This document shows, piece after piece, positions 21,373-33,830 of a stretch of 64,000 nt of DNA. The notes under the pieces are model-generated. The model worked only from the letters and a program-made list of their open reading frames with translations, ran no database searches and was not told the DNA's origin. The DNA is taken from positions 92,509,285 through 92,573,284 of the forward strand of contig NW_026262734.1 in NCBI RefSeq assembly GCF_021869535.1, given 5' to 3'. How positions within the stretch are numbered: the stretch's first letter is position 1; the number at the start of each line of letters is the position of its first letter. The stretch is from Mytilus californianus (taxonomy: Eukaryota > Mollusca > Bivalvia > Mytilida > Mytilidae). A program made the translations under genes and the position numbers.

Positions 21373-22800
21373 TTATGTGTAATGGTAAGTTATTGTTGTT
21401 TTATCTTTTATTCTCTGGCTTTTCTCGTTTAATTAGATTTTTGGCTATAAATTAATTTAATTGGTATCCTCTTTCAATTTCATCATTAACAATAGACCTA
21501 CACCAAAAGGCCCTGTACTGTAATTTTCTATCTTGCCCAAAAATACTTTAAATAGTACTGTTTTCACAAATGCTTGCTTGAAACACAACTTAATAAAATA
21601 GAAGCACTGCAGGTAATTTGCTTTTATTCCACACCAAAGGAGAATAAATGTATGATAAAGTTATAATGTTACCGGCATTATTCTACATATATTCTGAGAC
21701 TATTATAACACTATGTTATAGTCTGAGGTTATAGTAGTCTCAGATGCATTGTATAAGGGCGGGTATAAGGGACGAAGTAACACTATGTGACTATTGCATT
21801 GGTTTTCGTGATTTAAACACGATAAGAGTGTTTCCTTCCCCCTAAATCTTATGATCCTCATTCAGTCATTGAACAGGATAGAAACTACTTCAGACATCAA
21901 ACAATCTGAAACTTTTCAAGTACTTTCTATATGCTCATGTGCCATTTCTTGTTAGCATAGTTTTGTACTTGGACAGATAATCAGAATGATCAACAATCAA
22001 GTATTGACAACAGTCAGGTCTATTTCCATTGGTCTCATTTGAAGAAACCAGGTATGCGCCATAATGCGGTAATTTTAATTCAGCCATGTACAATATATAT
22101 ATACATCCAGTCATTTTTACTCAAGCGTTACAAATAAGGTTAAATGTTAGATTTTTATATTCTTTTAACTGCATTCATGGCAATTAATTAGCAATCCAGC
22201 ATTAGTTGTTTGTGGGAAAGACACCAAGCACTCTTTGTATATTTCAACTTAATATTGGGCTATTCCAGAAATAATCCATACCCCCCCTATAGAAGGTTTA
22301 GGATTTCCAGAAAAAAAATCTGTAAAAATCTCAGATTTTCCAGAAAATATTCTCTTAGTTGGCAATAATTTCCAGAATATTTTAAAAATTCTAAAAAAAT
22401 ATTCCAGGAAAAAAATGACAATAATACTAAAAGTTCCAAGAAAGTATCCTGTGGAAATAAATATTTCCAGGCAAATTTAACTTCCAAAAGAAAATTTCCA
22501 GGCAAATTTAACTTCCAACAGAAAATTTCCAACTTAATAATTTTCATGAAACATATAAGTTTTATATTGTTTATATTGATTATTGTGTCATACATGTAGA
22601 TGATTATATCAAACTGGCATTCATTTGAGTGTATGCATATATCTGTATGCTTACTTGTTTTTGTTTAAATGTCTTTGTGATCAAGTTCATCCATTTCAAT
22701 TGATAATTTATAGTGAGTCTTTTTATATTGTAATGTTACATTACAGTCTCCAGTAAGGGTGAAGATTGGCTCCTGTTATATTATGTCTAAAATGCTGCAT

Positions 22801-23065
22801 TTTTTTGTATGGACCTGTCCTAAATCAGATGCCATTGTTAAGTGTTTGTCATTTGTTGGTGTAGAAACTTGTTCATAGGTGTTTCTGGTTTCTGTTTTTA
22901 CATATTGATTCGACAGTTGGTTTTTCAGTTATTTTTTGGGCCCTTTATAACTTGTTGTTTGGTGTGAGCCAAGTCTCCATGTTTTTGACCTATAATTGTT
23001 AAATTTTTATGCGCTGTGATTTGGGTTGAGAGTTGTCTCATTGGTACTCTTACCACATCTTCTTG
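22801..23065 (+). mobile_element. Dispersed retroposon-like repeat, second copy
   Basis: Same family as 16645-16955, diverged. Landmarks are TGGACCTGTCCTAAATCAGA at the start and GAGAGTTGTCTCATTGGTAC and CCACATCTTCTTG at the end. Confidence 0.65.
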
Positions 23066-25440
23066 TTTATATCAACTCATTCATGACATTGTTTTAAAGT
23101 TATAGGGATTGACTTAAAAGATCATAAGAGCTTGTGTTTTTGTATGCTTACATCATCTTAAACATTATTAATGATTATTTATCATCTTTAACAGTCAATA
23201 AACCTTATTGCTATTTGGGAATGCAACACCTGACCTGGCAAACATCAGTGACAAGCTGTCTGCTGATGTTTTGATCAGTTTACAAATTGTTACTACATCA
23301 TTTACAAGGAAATTCATGAATTTAAAAAAAATATGGATAGTTTGTCTCCTATTTTAGTGTAATTTAAAGCATATTACCAACACATTTGAGATATATGAAT
23401 AAATAAGGCATAAATGACCATATTAAATGATTTTTTACAAATTTTCAATTTTTTTAATTATTTTTTTTGTGTACTGGATTCACAAAGAAAGAATTAAATC
23501 ATCAAGTTTGATATATTTTTCTAAACATTTGAAAATCAATTCTTAAACATGATGGTTCTCAATTCAGATATTTGAAATGCAAATTTATATACATGTACAT
23601 GTTAACTTGACTTCATAAAAGAAAAAGAAAACTTTTCCAAGAATGAAACAAAGCCTTTTAAAAAATTGAAATGATATTTACAACTCAAAACAATTTCATT
23701 ATGACCAAATGTTTTACAGTGGCTTAAAATAAGGAGATATTTTTTTCTTCTAATAGTTTTATTGTGACTTTACTACATGTATCATATTTATAATGATGAT
23801 TCAAATCATAATTGGTGCCTATATATAATAACATTGAACTTATCATTTTCTAATATCTATTGTTAGGAAAAAAACCTATCTGCTCTGATTTTCAAGCTGT
23901 ATACATGATAAACACCAGATTTTGAGTTTCTTCAGCAAAATAGGCAGAACATTAACCAATTAACAGCTTATTGACAAATCATTAATTTCAAACACTTGTT
24001 TATTTGTCATCACCGCATGAAATCTTCTGATTACCACAATATCTTAGATGACTGACCAGAAATTACCACATGTGTACTATATAGTGTAAAAGTATTGTTC
24101 CACATAAATACATTGATATCAAAATCAGCTAGTGGCAAAATCTTCTGAGGTTTGAATTTTATAAACTCCAGACATCCCCCCCCTTTTTTTTTCTTTTTTT
24201 TTCGCAAAATAATATTTGTGTTTAGTATGTATTTTATCTTTATATCTATATTATAAAATGTTCAATATAAATTTGAATAAGAAATGACTGATTTTCTAAA
24301 AAAAAAATTGTATACTGGAATGAAATTTGAGAAGTTATCAAATTTAATGTTCTCGTATCACAGGCTTTGAAAATGTTTTCTCCAAATATAAATGGTGTCA
24401 AAAATTCAACACAAGTTTTTAAAAAAAATTATAAAGTAGTTCACAATTCATTACAATTGTGTCTCTAATCTCATATAAAGTCCTTGCTCTAACCAAAACA
24501 AAAACTTGACATTTTTAATATTTCCTGTACATGCAGTTTTACGATTTGCTATTTGTCGCTTGCAACTAAAGTCGCCAAATCTAGACATAACAATCCTTCT
24601 TTTGGGAACAGATTTATACAAGTTCTTATTGTTTCCAAATATCTGTATTTCTTTACATATGTTATAATTTCCTAAAACATCATGAAAGTAAAGAAAATTT
24701 CAAAACTTTTAAACAATAATTTTGTTAAATTCTAAATTTGTATAATATAAATGACATTTTCAATTTTTACATGTTTATAGTAAAAATTAGTTATAATGAA
24801 ACTGAAAGATGATACATTATGTTTATAATCAAAACATATTTATATAATAGATGTAATCATGTTAATCCACTTCAACAATTTGTAATAATCATCAAATGAC
24901 AATAGTGTCAATGTATTATAATAATTGATAAATAAATGAAACAACTTATTAATAAACAAATAAACTTTTCTAATTTTAAAACTGAGACTTAATATTTATT
25001 TTTGCCGAGCAAGGGATTGTGGATACATAATTCCTAGTTTTTATCTCCTTTGTCTTATAATATGTAGTTCAAGTAATTACATGTAGTATATTATTATATA
25101 ATTCAAGTCCACATAAATGGCCATGTGGTCACAGTGGGACTTCATAAAGCTTGAACAACTGATTGTTAGTCAACTGAAAGGCTAGATAAAATAATCTTCA
25201 ACCTCAACAACTATGAAAAGCAGTAGGTCCTGGAGGGTCCTGGTGTGTGGTTTCTCACAAATTTCAATATAAACATACTTGTAGAGAACATAAATAAAAC
25301 CCTGTAAATCCAGATAGTGAACTATGTTTTTGTTTTTATTTTAAAACACTGACTTGTAAATAGTTGTAAAAATCTTGAGATGATATTAACATCCAGTATA
25401 TTTACTATGTCATATCTTTTGATTCTTTATTTCTTATTAT
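23066..25440. other. AT-rich intergenic DNA, no feature
   Basis: More than 2 kb of very AT-rich sequence with A/T homopolymers and one C/T-rich stretch near 24175-24201. I see no exon-like block, tandem repeat or terminal inverted repeat. Confidence 0.45.
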
Positions 25441-25597
25441 CAGAGGTGGATTAAGGGGGGGGCAGGGGGCCACCCCCCCTTTTTTTGGGAAAAAAATTGT
25501 TTGCTTATATAGGGAATCACTGAAGCGTGACTGGAGCGGGTCGCCTTTTAGGCTGTCAGTGGGCCCCCACTTATGAAAATTTCTGGATCCGCCTCGG
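25441..25597 (+). mobile_element. GGATCC-family MITE, complete copy of 157 bp
   Basis: It runs CAGAGGTGGATTAAGGGGG to TTTCTGGATCCGCCTCGG with the family landmarks TATATAGGGAATCACTGAAG and GGCTGTCAGTGGGCCC. The flanks ATTAT and AGTAT match at four of five bases, consistent with the 5-bp duplications seen elsewhere. Confidence 0.8.
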
Positions 25598-25754
25598 AGT
25601 ATGGATGTTTTGCATTTTTTATCATTAATCTAAAAGCTGCATTAAATTATGACTCCTTCATAATAATAAAAAACAAACTTGGGTCTACAATCAAGTTTGA
25701 TTATAAAATCAAAATTTTAAGTATTATTAGTGGAATTTGGATGTTAGATATAGG

Positions 25755-25840
25755 CAGATGTGGTGTGAGTGCCAATGAGACAACGCTCCATCCAATTAAC
25801 AATTTAAAAAAAAGTAAACCATTATAGGTCAATGTAGAAC
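25755..25840 (-). mobile_element. 5'-truncated retroposon-like fragment
   Basis: AGATGTGGTGTGAGTGCCAA, then GAGACAACGCTCCATCC and CATTATAGGTCAA, matches the repeat at 44695-45015. Its left end is the complement of the 3' tail of the 16645 family. Confidence 0.65.
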
Positions 25841-26001
25841 CATTTATCATGTTTATAAAGCTTTTTTTTTTATTATTTTTGTCATGAATGAATTATAGAA
25901 TACACAGTATTCATATCAATTCAATTTCACTTGAAGTTCTAGAAATGCAAGTTTCAAAATAAATTTTTGAATCACAGGCATTTATTGTCTGAGAATTCCC
26001 T

Positions 26002-26014
26002 CCCCCCCCCCCCC
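26002..26014. repeat. Poly-C tract, 13 bases
   Basis: C homopolymer preceded by CCCT. No element terminus is recognisable around it. Confidence 0.9.
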
Positions 26015-26419
26015 TATGCTATGAAATATAACACATATTTTATGAAAATGCAAAAGAGCAAACAAGTTCTATAATACCAATATACTGATAACATGATGTA
26101 ACTTCCATGGTAAAAGAAAAGAGGGAATAATATTTATTATCTCTCCAATAAGTAGTTGAGAAATGCCCCAATAAACTAAATAGCAAACATGTCATGTGGT
26201 GTTGGAAGTAGGCATCTCTGGAAGTATTATCACTATCAGCATCTACGTGTTTACCCCCTGAATGTAATGTTAGTAGCTGAGGTACATTAACAAATGTACA
26301 CATTTATCTTCTTTTTAGGTCCTATTGCAAACGATTTCAAATTTACAAATCTCAGACTGAAGTTCAGTACTGATAACTCTGGCTTACAACATGTATGGAT
26401 GTAGTATGAAAATAATAAA

Positions 26420-26465
26420 AGGTGGTATAATTTCCAAATTGCCAATAAGACAACTCTCCACTATA
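26420..26465 (-). mobile_element. Short degenerate retroposon tail
   Basis: GGTGGTATAATTTCCAAATT, then GCCAATAAGACAACTCTCCA, is a weak copy of the same tail as at 25755 and 44695. Confidence 0.35.
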
Positions 26466-27149
26466 GGACCAGATAATCATGCCGTCTGCTGTGGGTATTT
26501 TTCAATTTTCACTTCTTTTGATTCAACATTGATGCAGAAAGGCACGTCAAAGCAAAAACTTAAAATAGCTTTCCTAGACATCATAATTATTTGGACTAAC
26601 TCCTAACGCCCCTCTAGAGGTCAAAAGATATATATTAACAACTTAAGAATATCATACAGCCTTCAACAATGTGCAAAAACCATGAAAACCTAAACCACAT
26701 TCTGATACATTGTTTGTAAAGATACATATTGGGCTTTATAATTACCTAATGAACTACAGATATATACATACAAGCTCAAAAATTAGGTTTACTGAAAAGA
26801 TTTTCCATGGAATTTTTAAACTTTTATAGTTGCCTTCTATAGGACATGTAGGATGGCTCTGGATTTCCAGAAATTTTCTAATAACAAGAGCATTATTTTC
26901 CATGGAATATTTTTATTTATCTATTTGCCTTCTATAGGACCGACATGGAATTCCAGATTTTTTTCTGAACCACATCCAAAATTTTCCATGGATTTTTTTT
27001 CCAAACCACATGTACCTTCTATAGGGGGGGTATGGATTATTTCTGGAATAGCCCATTGCGAGGACAAGCTTTTAAAAATAAAATCTTTTAAAAAATATAA
27101 AGATTTTTTTTCAATTACATTTATTTCTTAATTAGGCCAAATGAAATAA

Positions 27150-27371
27150 TATGTGTGTTTCCTATTACATCTTTGAAAAAATAGGATAGGTAGGGGATTT
27201 TTCTTATTTTACAATTTTCTTTTACATTGATAAAATTGAGAATGGAGTCTATGGGCTGATGGGAGAGAAATTCTGACTTTAACAGTGCTTATTGATAAAT
27301 CAAAAAAACTTTAGGGTAGGCTATTTCTAAGCTTAAAATATAGGGTAGTTGCGGAAATAAGAAACACACAA
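27150..27371. repeat. Imperfect short inverted-repeat element
   Basis: TGTGTGTTTCCTATTA at the left end and AAATAAGAAACACACA at the right end are inverted, with GGTAGGGGA and TAGGGTAG motifs inside. It may be a small MITE, but divergence makes the edges uncertain. Confidence 0.4.
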
Positions 27372-28180
27372 TTTTTTTTATTTGACCTTACATACAGGAA
27401 AAAGATATTTTTTTTAATTAACATTGTTTTAATTTTATATAATTTCACTCACAAGTTGACTCCTTTTCTAGATTTTTTTTGGAAGATATGTTTTAAAATG
27501 GTTGATGGAAAAGTACAACCATATCTTAAATTAAATAAATGGATGTTCATGATGAACATCAAGAAGCAATGAAAAAATTCAGTGTTTAGAAACTCACTAT
27601 CTTTTTTATTATATGAAAGAATGAGAAAACTGTTGAATCATCGTGACTGTTGTTAAGAAGCTTTCCATTTAATTTTGTTAATTACTACCTGGGTGGGAAC
27701 AGTCATGACAGTATATCAATATATATGTTCCTGTTACTATACACTTTTCATTAAATTTCTATATTTAACCCTTTCCTCTATAATGATGCCTCTGTGTTGT
27801 AGTGCATCAATTGAAACGTTTTCATGTACAGTTAACATTGCATTAAAGTACAAGTATTTTCTGCATTTCATTGAAAAATTCTATGCAAATGAAGTATATA
27901 AAAAAAAAATGCTCTGGAGAAAAGGATTATAAATCAGTCATTGACATTGTCAGTTAATTATTTTGATATTTCATACTTTTAATTAAATCATGTGGTCTTT
28001 TTGGAAAAAAATCACTTCATATGTACTCATATTATGCAAATATTAAAAGTTATAGGCTTGAAGCAGAGATTCACTATACACATGTATGTCTGGCATGCAG
28101 AATGTTGAAAGCAAGTTAAGAATTTTACTTTATGCATGTATTAGCCATCGTGCATGGTACTTTTACATCTTTGAATAAGA
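27372..28180. other. AT-rich intergenic DNA, no feature
   Basis: No coding frame or repeat is supported. An 85-codon plus frame at 27675-27932 has no recognisable domain. Confidence 0.4.
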
Positions 28181-28402
28181 TATAGCCGTAATACGGATGT
28201 TGCAGAAACGTCCGTAATACGTATGTTTAAGAAACGTCTGTGAAACGGACAATCCGTTTTACATCAGTTTTTACACGTACGTTTTACGGATGTATTTTTA
28301 CAGACTTTTTACGGACGTAACCGTATCATCCGTAATACATCCGTATTACGGATGTTTTACGGACGTTTATTACCACATCCGTGAAACGTCCGTAGCTATT
28401 TT
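28181..28402. repeat. Cluster of ACATCCGTAATACGGATGT palindromic motifs
   Basis: More than a dozen variants of CCGTAATACGG, ACGTCCGTAA and TTTTACGGACGT occur in about 220 bp, in both orientations. The clearest is the palindrome ACATCCGTATTACGGATGT near 28340. TATAGC at the left and GTAGCTATT at the right are inverted, so it may be a small foldback element. CpG density is far above the surroundings. Confidence 0.75.
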
Positions 28403-28411
28403 ACCTGTGTA

Positions 28412-28424
28412 GGGGGGGGGGGGG
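28412..28424. repeat. Poly-G tract, 13 bases
   Basis: It lies directly after the palindromic-motif cluster. Confidence 0.9.
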
Positions 28425-29261
28425 ATAGGCTTGATCCTGATTCCCCCAATCACGCTGAGGCGGGAAAGTGGGATCATGCCAATTTTCCGGGTGCTAAACT
28501 AGATCGATCCAGTTCCCTCCCTCCCCTCCGAGATAAATTGGTATGGGGGAAACATGGCTATAGAACACCGACCGTAATATAAGATTTCTTTTTCTTTTTA
28601 TGAGCTTGTGAAATTTGATTTATCGGGTAGACCATTTTTCCATTACCTTGATTCAAAAACATAGAAAGAGGTATAACTCATGTTTTTTTAATGATTTAAA
28701 AAAAAATCTTTTTCATGTGCTTGAAATACATTGTTTTAATATAAACATAATATTTGATTATGACAATTGAATAAAAAGGAAATACTGTTATAAACGAGGA
28801 AGGAAAAAATTATTTTGTAGTCTAGGAGGTCATATACTATTCATTGTTAAATATTTTACAAAAAAATCATATATTTTTTCAATAAACCAGTCAACAAATG
28901 TTTAGGACCACTACCATTCGAATTAGTGCTATTAATTTTGCCCCAAACCACGTAGAACATCAACTTCATTCATTTTAAATGAATTAATATCAGTGGTGAA
29001 TAACTAGACACAGAGATGTTTCTTCTCAGTGTCACTCTTAAGTCTAATGATGCTATAAGTATAAGAGATTTGCAAGTACATGCTGGTCCAGGATTCTGAA
29101 AGGGGTGGGAGGGGAGATAAGACAACATTAAGAGTAGAACTTGTAAAAAGTCTATGCATTGACTACATAATATGTAACTCCATAAGGAGCCCCTGCCCTC
29201 CTCCTAATCTGCCTTCGATCATAAGCAAAAATTTGCATCCACTTTCTTTTAATAACATAAA
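28425..29261. other. Intergenic, no recognisable feature
   Basis: AT-rich with a GC-richer stretch at 28430-28540. No exon or repeat is supported. Confidence 0.4.
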
Positions 29262-29440
29262 CGGTACCAATTTTGTTGCACCAGATGCGCATTTTGACAA
29301 TCAATGTCTCTTCAGTGATGCTCGAGGCCAAAATTTTTGAAAATCCAAAGCTAAATATTTAAAAGATGAGAGCTATAAACCAATAATGACAAAAAAGTAT
29401 AGCCAAAGGCAAATGACTCTCGTATTTTGAGGAGGGGATG
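29262..29440 (+). repeat. Dispersed bivalve repeat fragment
   Basis: It contains GTTGCACCAGATGCGCATTT, TCTCTTCAGTGATGCTCG and AAAAAGTATAGCCAAA. I recall this motif order from many bivalve sequences. It is non-coding. Confidence 0.55.
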
Positions 29441-29671
29441 GTTAATTTGTGTGTGTTGTTTAAAGTAGTTCATTCATGGTTGGTTGTTTCCTGACCACCC
29501 CCGTTCCACCCTTAAACCCTTCATGGAATGATCTTTAAAGAAAATAGTTAGTACTTATTTCAATATGTAATGTTATTTTAATTTCAACCCGAGACGTATT
29601 ATGTGTGAGATGGAAGGCTAGATTGCATAAATAGTCAAACAGTAATTTTGCCATCTGGGATTAATACTAAG

Positions 29672-30320
29672 ACAAAGACGACAACATCAACGACAACGAA
29701 AAACAAAGACAGCTAAACGACAAAATATTAAGCCGATTGGACGTGATAAACAATAAACGTAAGAAGCAAAATGCAACAGAAAAAAAATTAACGAAAAATG
29801 ACGCTTCGACAGACATTATGTATATCAGCAAGCAACCGATAACAACTGAAAATAACATCGTTCTTCAACTGATTGTGACAATTACGAAGAAGACAACAGA
29901 ATTTACACTGAGTCTAAAAATTACATGGATTACTCTACACTAACAAATGACCTCCAATATGATGAAATGGTGCGACCAATAGAGACAAAAGTTACTGATG
30001 CAAGGTGTTAATAGAAAACGAACCAAACGAATTGTTTTGTATAATGTAATTGCCGACAAACCATACGAACTAGTTAGCAGTGCTGTGAGAACGTATGCGG
30101 AACAGAAAGATGTACATGTTACGTTCACAAAACTTTTGAAAAGGTGAGAAAGTAAAGGTAAATCCACTTATATAATGCGTGTCAATATAAATGAAGATGA
30201 CTTTTTAAATAAAATTGAAACAGACAATCAGTTTTGGCCAAAGGGAATATACTGTAGGGATTACGTCCCCTACAACTCAAATCCTAACAACAACCAAATA
30301 GACTCACAATGGAACTAATT
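29672..30320 (+). pseudogene. LINE ORF1 (gag-like) remnant
   Basis: A Lys/Thr-rich start is followed by a frame reading IVLYNVIADKPYELVSSAV, then VHVTFTKLLKR, a stop, then RVNINEDDFLNKIE and NQFWPKGIYCRDYVP. A segment ending in FWP.G..CR.Y.P occurs at the C-terminus of ORF1 proteins of many invertebrate LINEs, which bind the element RNA. It has at least one in-frame stop and shifts between frames. It lies directly upstream of the endonuclease frame, as expected for ORF1. Confidence 0.6.
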
Positions 30321-30369
30321 TAACTATTATTTATACTTTTTGTAATTACTACAATTATGTTTCGGGTTT

Positions 30370-31092
30370 TGACATAGAATAGGAGAGGTGCAATATATGA
30401 TACCTCATACTTTCAGTCATTTTTAAATGAATCAGATGTATGTTTATTAACAGAACATTGGTTAAATGAAAACAATATTTCATTTTTAAGCACTTTTGCA
30501 GATAACTTCCTTTTGGTATACAGTATTGGTATAAACTGTAATAAAGCAGTTAAAGGTTCGGATGGAACGGCTATTCTAGTACGAAAATCATTAAATCTAC
30601 AAATACAAAATCTTAATATGACAAATGATAGTGTGTGGAGTAAAACTTTGTTCAGATAAATATTATGACATTTGTATAATATGTGTACTTTTACCCTCCA
30701 CACATTTTTCTTCTGAGGTTTATATGAATTATATTGATGAGTTATGTACATGCTGTGACATGTATTCTGAAGATTGTACTACTATTGTAGGTGGTGACTA
30801 TAATATTGACTTAACTAGTAATTCTGCAAGTAGTAAATTAACTTGCTTTTCAAAGTTTTTGAATGATAGAAATTTATGTCTTGCACCATTACTACAGGAC
30901 AGAGCTCTTCCTAAATATACTTTTATAAGTGAAGATTTTACCAACAGATCATTATTAAATTATATTCGTGTACCTGCTTATTTGTCAAATGATATTTTTA
31001 CGTTAGAAGTTAAATCAAATTGTTCGTATGAAGTTTCTGATCATTATCCAGTCTTTGTACAGATGAATATTGATCTGCTAAGTAGGACGTAA
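30370..31092 (+). pseudogene. LINE ORF2: endonuclease/exonuclease/phosphatase domain remnant
   Basis: This is the AP-like endonuclease domain that nicks the target DNA for target-primed reverse transcription. The visible motifs are LLTEHWLNE near 30450 (catalytic Glu), then, in the frame 30625-31092, VGGDYNIDL (GDxN motif) and SDHYPVF (the terminal SDH catalytic motif). The N-terminal part lies in a different frame from the main 155-codon segment, so at least one frameshift separates them near 30650. Reverse transcriptase follows after a stop at 31092. Motif order and spacing match family members, and all key residues seen are intact despite the broken frame. Confidence 0.8.
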
Positions 31093-31121
31093 AACGCATA
31101 CAACATAAATAAAAAAAGACA

Positions 31122-33440
31122 TTGAAATGGTCAAAAGCAGATGATTTTGAACTTAAGATGTATCAAACCGAAATCGACAAACTTTTAAATTTTGAGACAA
31201 ACTCTGATAATGTAACAGAAGGTGACGTTGAAAGATTCTCCTCTCTACTAATAAACGCCCTACATATGGCTGCAAATTCTTGTATTCCAGTTGGAACATT
31301 CCGACCGTACTTAAAACCTTATTGGAAAAATCAAAATCTTAATAACTGTCATTTTGAGAAAAGAAATACGAGACGTAAATGGATCAACAACAATAGAACA
31401 AGAGAAACAAAATGATCTCAGCTATGTTGAATATAAAAATAAAAAACGAGAATTTCGTAAGCGAAAACGAGTTGCTGAAAAGCATTTGCAAGAGGAAAAA
31501 TTCGAAAATATAAAACTTGCTGCTGAAATGGATATTGGTGAATTTTATCAACGTGTACGCTGTATGCGAAAAAAGTGGTCCATCAACTACAAAGTTGTCA
31601 TACAATGGTACTGAAGCTACAAACGATAATAGTATATGTGAATTATGGGGTGAATATTTCCGCGATCTATACTCTGAGCAACCAACTGAATGTTTCAAGG
31701 GAACTTTTTTCCAGAAAATTTCGTCGAAAGTGCAAACATACTTTAAAAATAGCGATAAAGCATCTATTACAGAACTTGAAAAACAAATTACCTTTGAAGA
31801 AATTTGTGAACAAATATATACTCTAAAGTGTGGGAAAGCACCGGGATCGGATCGTATTACTAACGAACATAATTATACTATATGGCGGTGATCAAGTGAT
31901 CAAATGTTTGTGTAAACTTTTTAATATGATCTTGAAAACTGAAAATCTACCTGTTTCTTTTCGACATGGTATTACTATTCCACTGTATAAAGGAAGTAGC
32001 AAAGACAAAACTAAAACAAACAGTTACAGAGCTGTGACATTTAACATCAGTTTTAGGAAAAAATATTTTTATCACGTATTCAAAAGCTTTTGGAAAAAAT
32101 AAACAATGTTGTACCTCATGGTTTACAATTTGGTTTCGTAAAGGAACATGGATCGATTCCTGCTATTTATATAATTATTAAAATAGTCAATTAGGTACTA
32201 TATCGAACGTTACTCCTATGTGTTTTCAATATTCTTAGACAACGAAAAGGCCTTCGATCGTATATGGCAAGACAGACTTTTGTTTAAATTATGGAATGCT
32301 GGAATTACCGGTAAAATATGGAAAATTATACATATGTCATATAAGTCAGCAACTGCACATGTACAATATAACCGTTTAAATAGTCAGGTGTTTCAAATAA
32401 AAAAAAGGTGTAGGTCAAGGTTGAGTTATGTCAACTTGGCTATTTGCTCTATTTATCAACGATTTAATCACTCAATTATTAGAAACAAACTGTGGGTTAA
32501 TGATTGAACACATACATATACCTACAATTTTACTAGCGGACGACACCACTTTACTAAGTGGCACGAAATCTGTTGAATGTTGTTAATGAATATGATATAT
32601 ACATGGTGGTTGAAATACAACGCAATTAAGAGCAGTCACCTTCTTTTCAAACCATCAAAATCTACTATAAAATATAATGAGTCAAAATATGAATTTAATC
32701 TTGGTAAAACAAAGGTCCCTATGAAGCACAGTATTATTTATGCTGGAACTTTGATTGATTCCAATATGAAATCATACGATCGTACTGAAAAGGCGTGCAA
32801 AAAGCTGACAATTAATCTACATTCTCTGTATAGTATAGGCCTTAATCGGAGTGGCATTAACTCAAGTACAAATACTATTATTTGGAAACGTATTGTGTTA
32901 CCAACTGCACTTTACTCGTGTGAACTTTGGGGACAGCTAACATTTGCTGAAACTAGAATGTTAGAGCAAACACAACGATACTTTGTACGATTTATAATAG
33001 TTCTAGTTAAACGGTCACCAACTGATTCTCGTACAAGTTCTGTCGGACTATGGTCTATACAAGGACTCGTCGATAAATTCCAGTTATTGTTCCTTAGACG
33101 GTTGTTCAGATCTAAATCCAATACTACTCATAAACAATAATTTAATCTACGTCTCAGTCAACTGTTGCTTGGCGAATCCGATAAGCGATCAATAACATAT
33201 GACTTAATAAAAGCTCTGATTAAATATGACATGCATTCCTTTCTTGAGAGTTACATGGATAATCTGTATATCCCGGATAAAAAACTATGGTCCAAAATTG
33301 TGAGTCAATCAATTGAAATCCGAAAAGGAAGTATTTGGAAATCATCTATTCAGTGTCGACCAGAACGTTGTCGTTACTGCGAATTCAAAACAGATTATCT
33401 ATTCACAGACTTTTACGTCTTGCAGTTGTCTATTCGCATT
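31122..33440 (+). pseudogene. LINE ORF2: reverse transcriptase remnant
   Basis: RT fragments follow in order in shifting frames. A linker rich in Lys/Arg/Glu ends near 31600. Then come LKCGKAPGSDRI (finger motif), IPLYKGSSKDKTKTNSYRAV, FLDNEKAFDRIW (motif A, catalytic Asp), GVGQG (a stop follows) and LFALFINDL (motif B), and ILLADDTTLLSGT near 32535 (motif C, the ADD catalytic pair). A thumb follows with LPTALYSCELWGQL, TDSRTSSVGLWSIQGL and QLLLGESDK. The frame is broken at least six times. The catalytic Asp residues are still encoded, so decay is recent enough for the motifs to be read but the enzyme cannot be made. Confidence 0.85.
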
Positions 33441-33830
33441 TGAATGATAAATTATTAGTCATTGGAAAACTGGGCTAAATAGCAATAAAGGATGGCTAAT
33501 GTTCTTTATGCGGTTGTCATTTAACTGATGTCGTTCAACACTAGTTTTGTACTGTGAAAAATTTGGATGCAAGAAATAACATGTTTTACGGAATTGTTGA
33601 TGTTTTACCAGTTCAGGAATCTGAACGCCTTTTCAGCAAGATGATGGCGAAATAGTCTTAGCCTTACTTGGTGGTCTTACAGATTTTATGCAATCTGTGA
33701 ACTCTGTCAACTGGAGAAACATGATGTGCTGCTTAGCAGATCATATATTTCATCTGTACGGAAAATTTAAAGGCGAATTATCTCAGCTTAAATTTAATTT
33801 TGGACACTAAAATATTTGCCATCAGGCAAA
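33441..33830 (+). pseudogene. LINE ORF2: C-terminal Cys/His segment remnant
   Basis: A frame reading CSLCGCHLTDVVQH, then LYCEKFGCK, follows the RT thumb. A C..C...H...C segment at this position is a common C-terminal zinc-binding region of LINE polyproteins. Later pieces read IVLALLGGL and GELSQLKFNFGH before a stop at about 33810. Several stops break it. Confidence 0.55.

Larger units (their letters stand above)
22257..27054. mobile_element. Long-terminal-inverted-repeat pair, possible 4.8-kb element
   Basis: The left end GGGCTATTCCAGAAATAATC is mirrored at the right end near 27015-27054, followed inward on both sides by CATACCCCCC(T)ATAGAAGGT. ATT flanks both ends, consistent with a 3-bp duplication as in the PIF/Harbinger group. 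Subterminal TTTCCAG-type repeats occur on both sides. The interior (22600-26770) has no transposase and holds other repeats, so the pair could instead be two separate MITE copies in opposite orientation. Confidence 0.55.

Noticed and set aside
29080..29340. 86-codon plus frame
   Set aside because: It runs into a recognised dispersed repeat and has no domain.
30413..30751. 112-codon minus-strand frame over the LINE endonuclease
   Set aside because: Antisense shadow of the plus-strand endonuclease whose motifs (EHWL, GDYNID, SDHYPVF) are clear.
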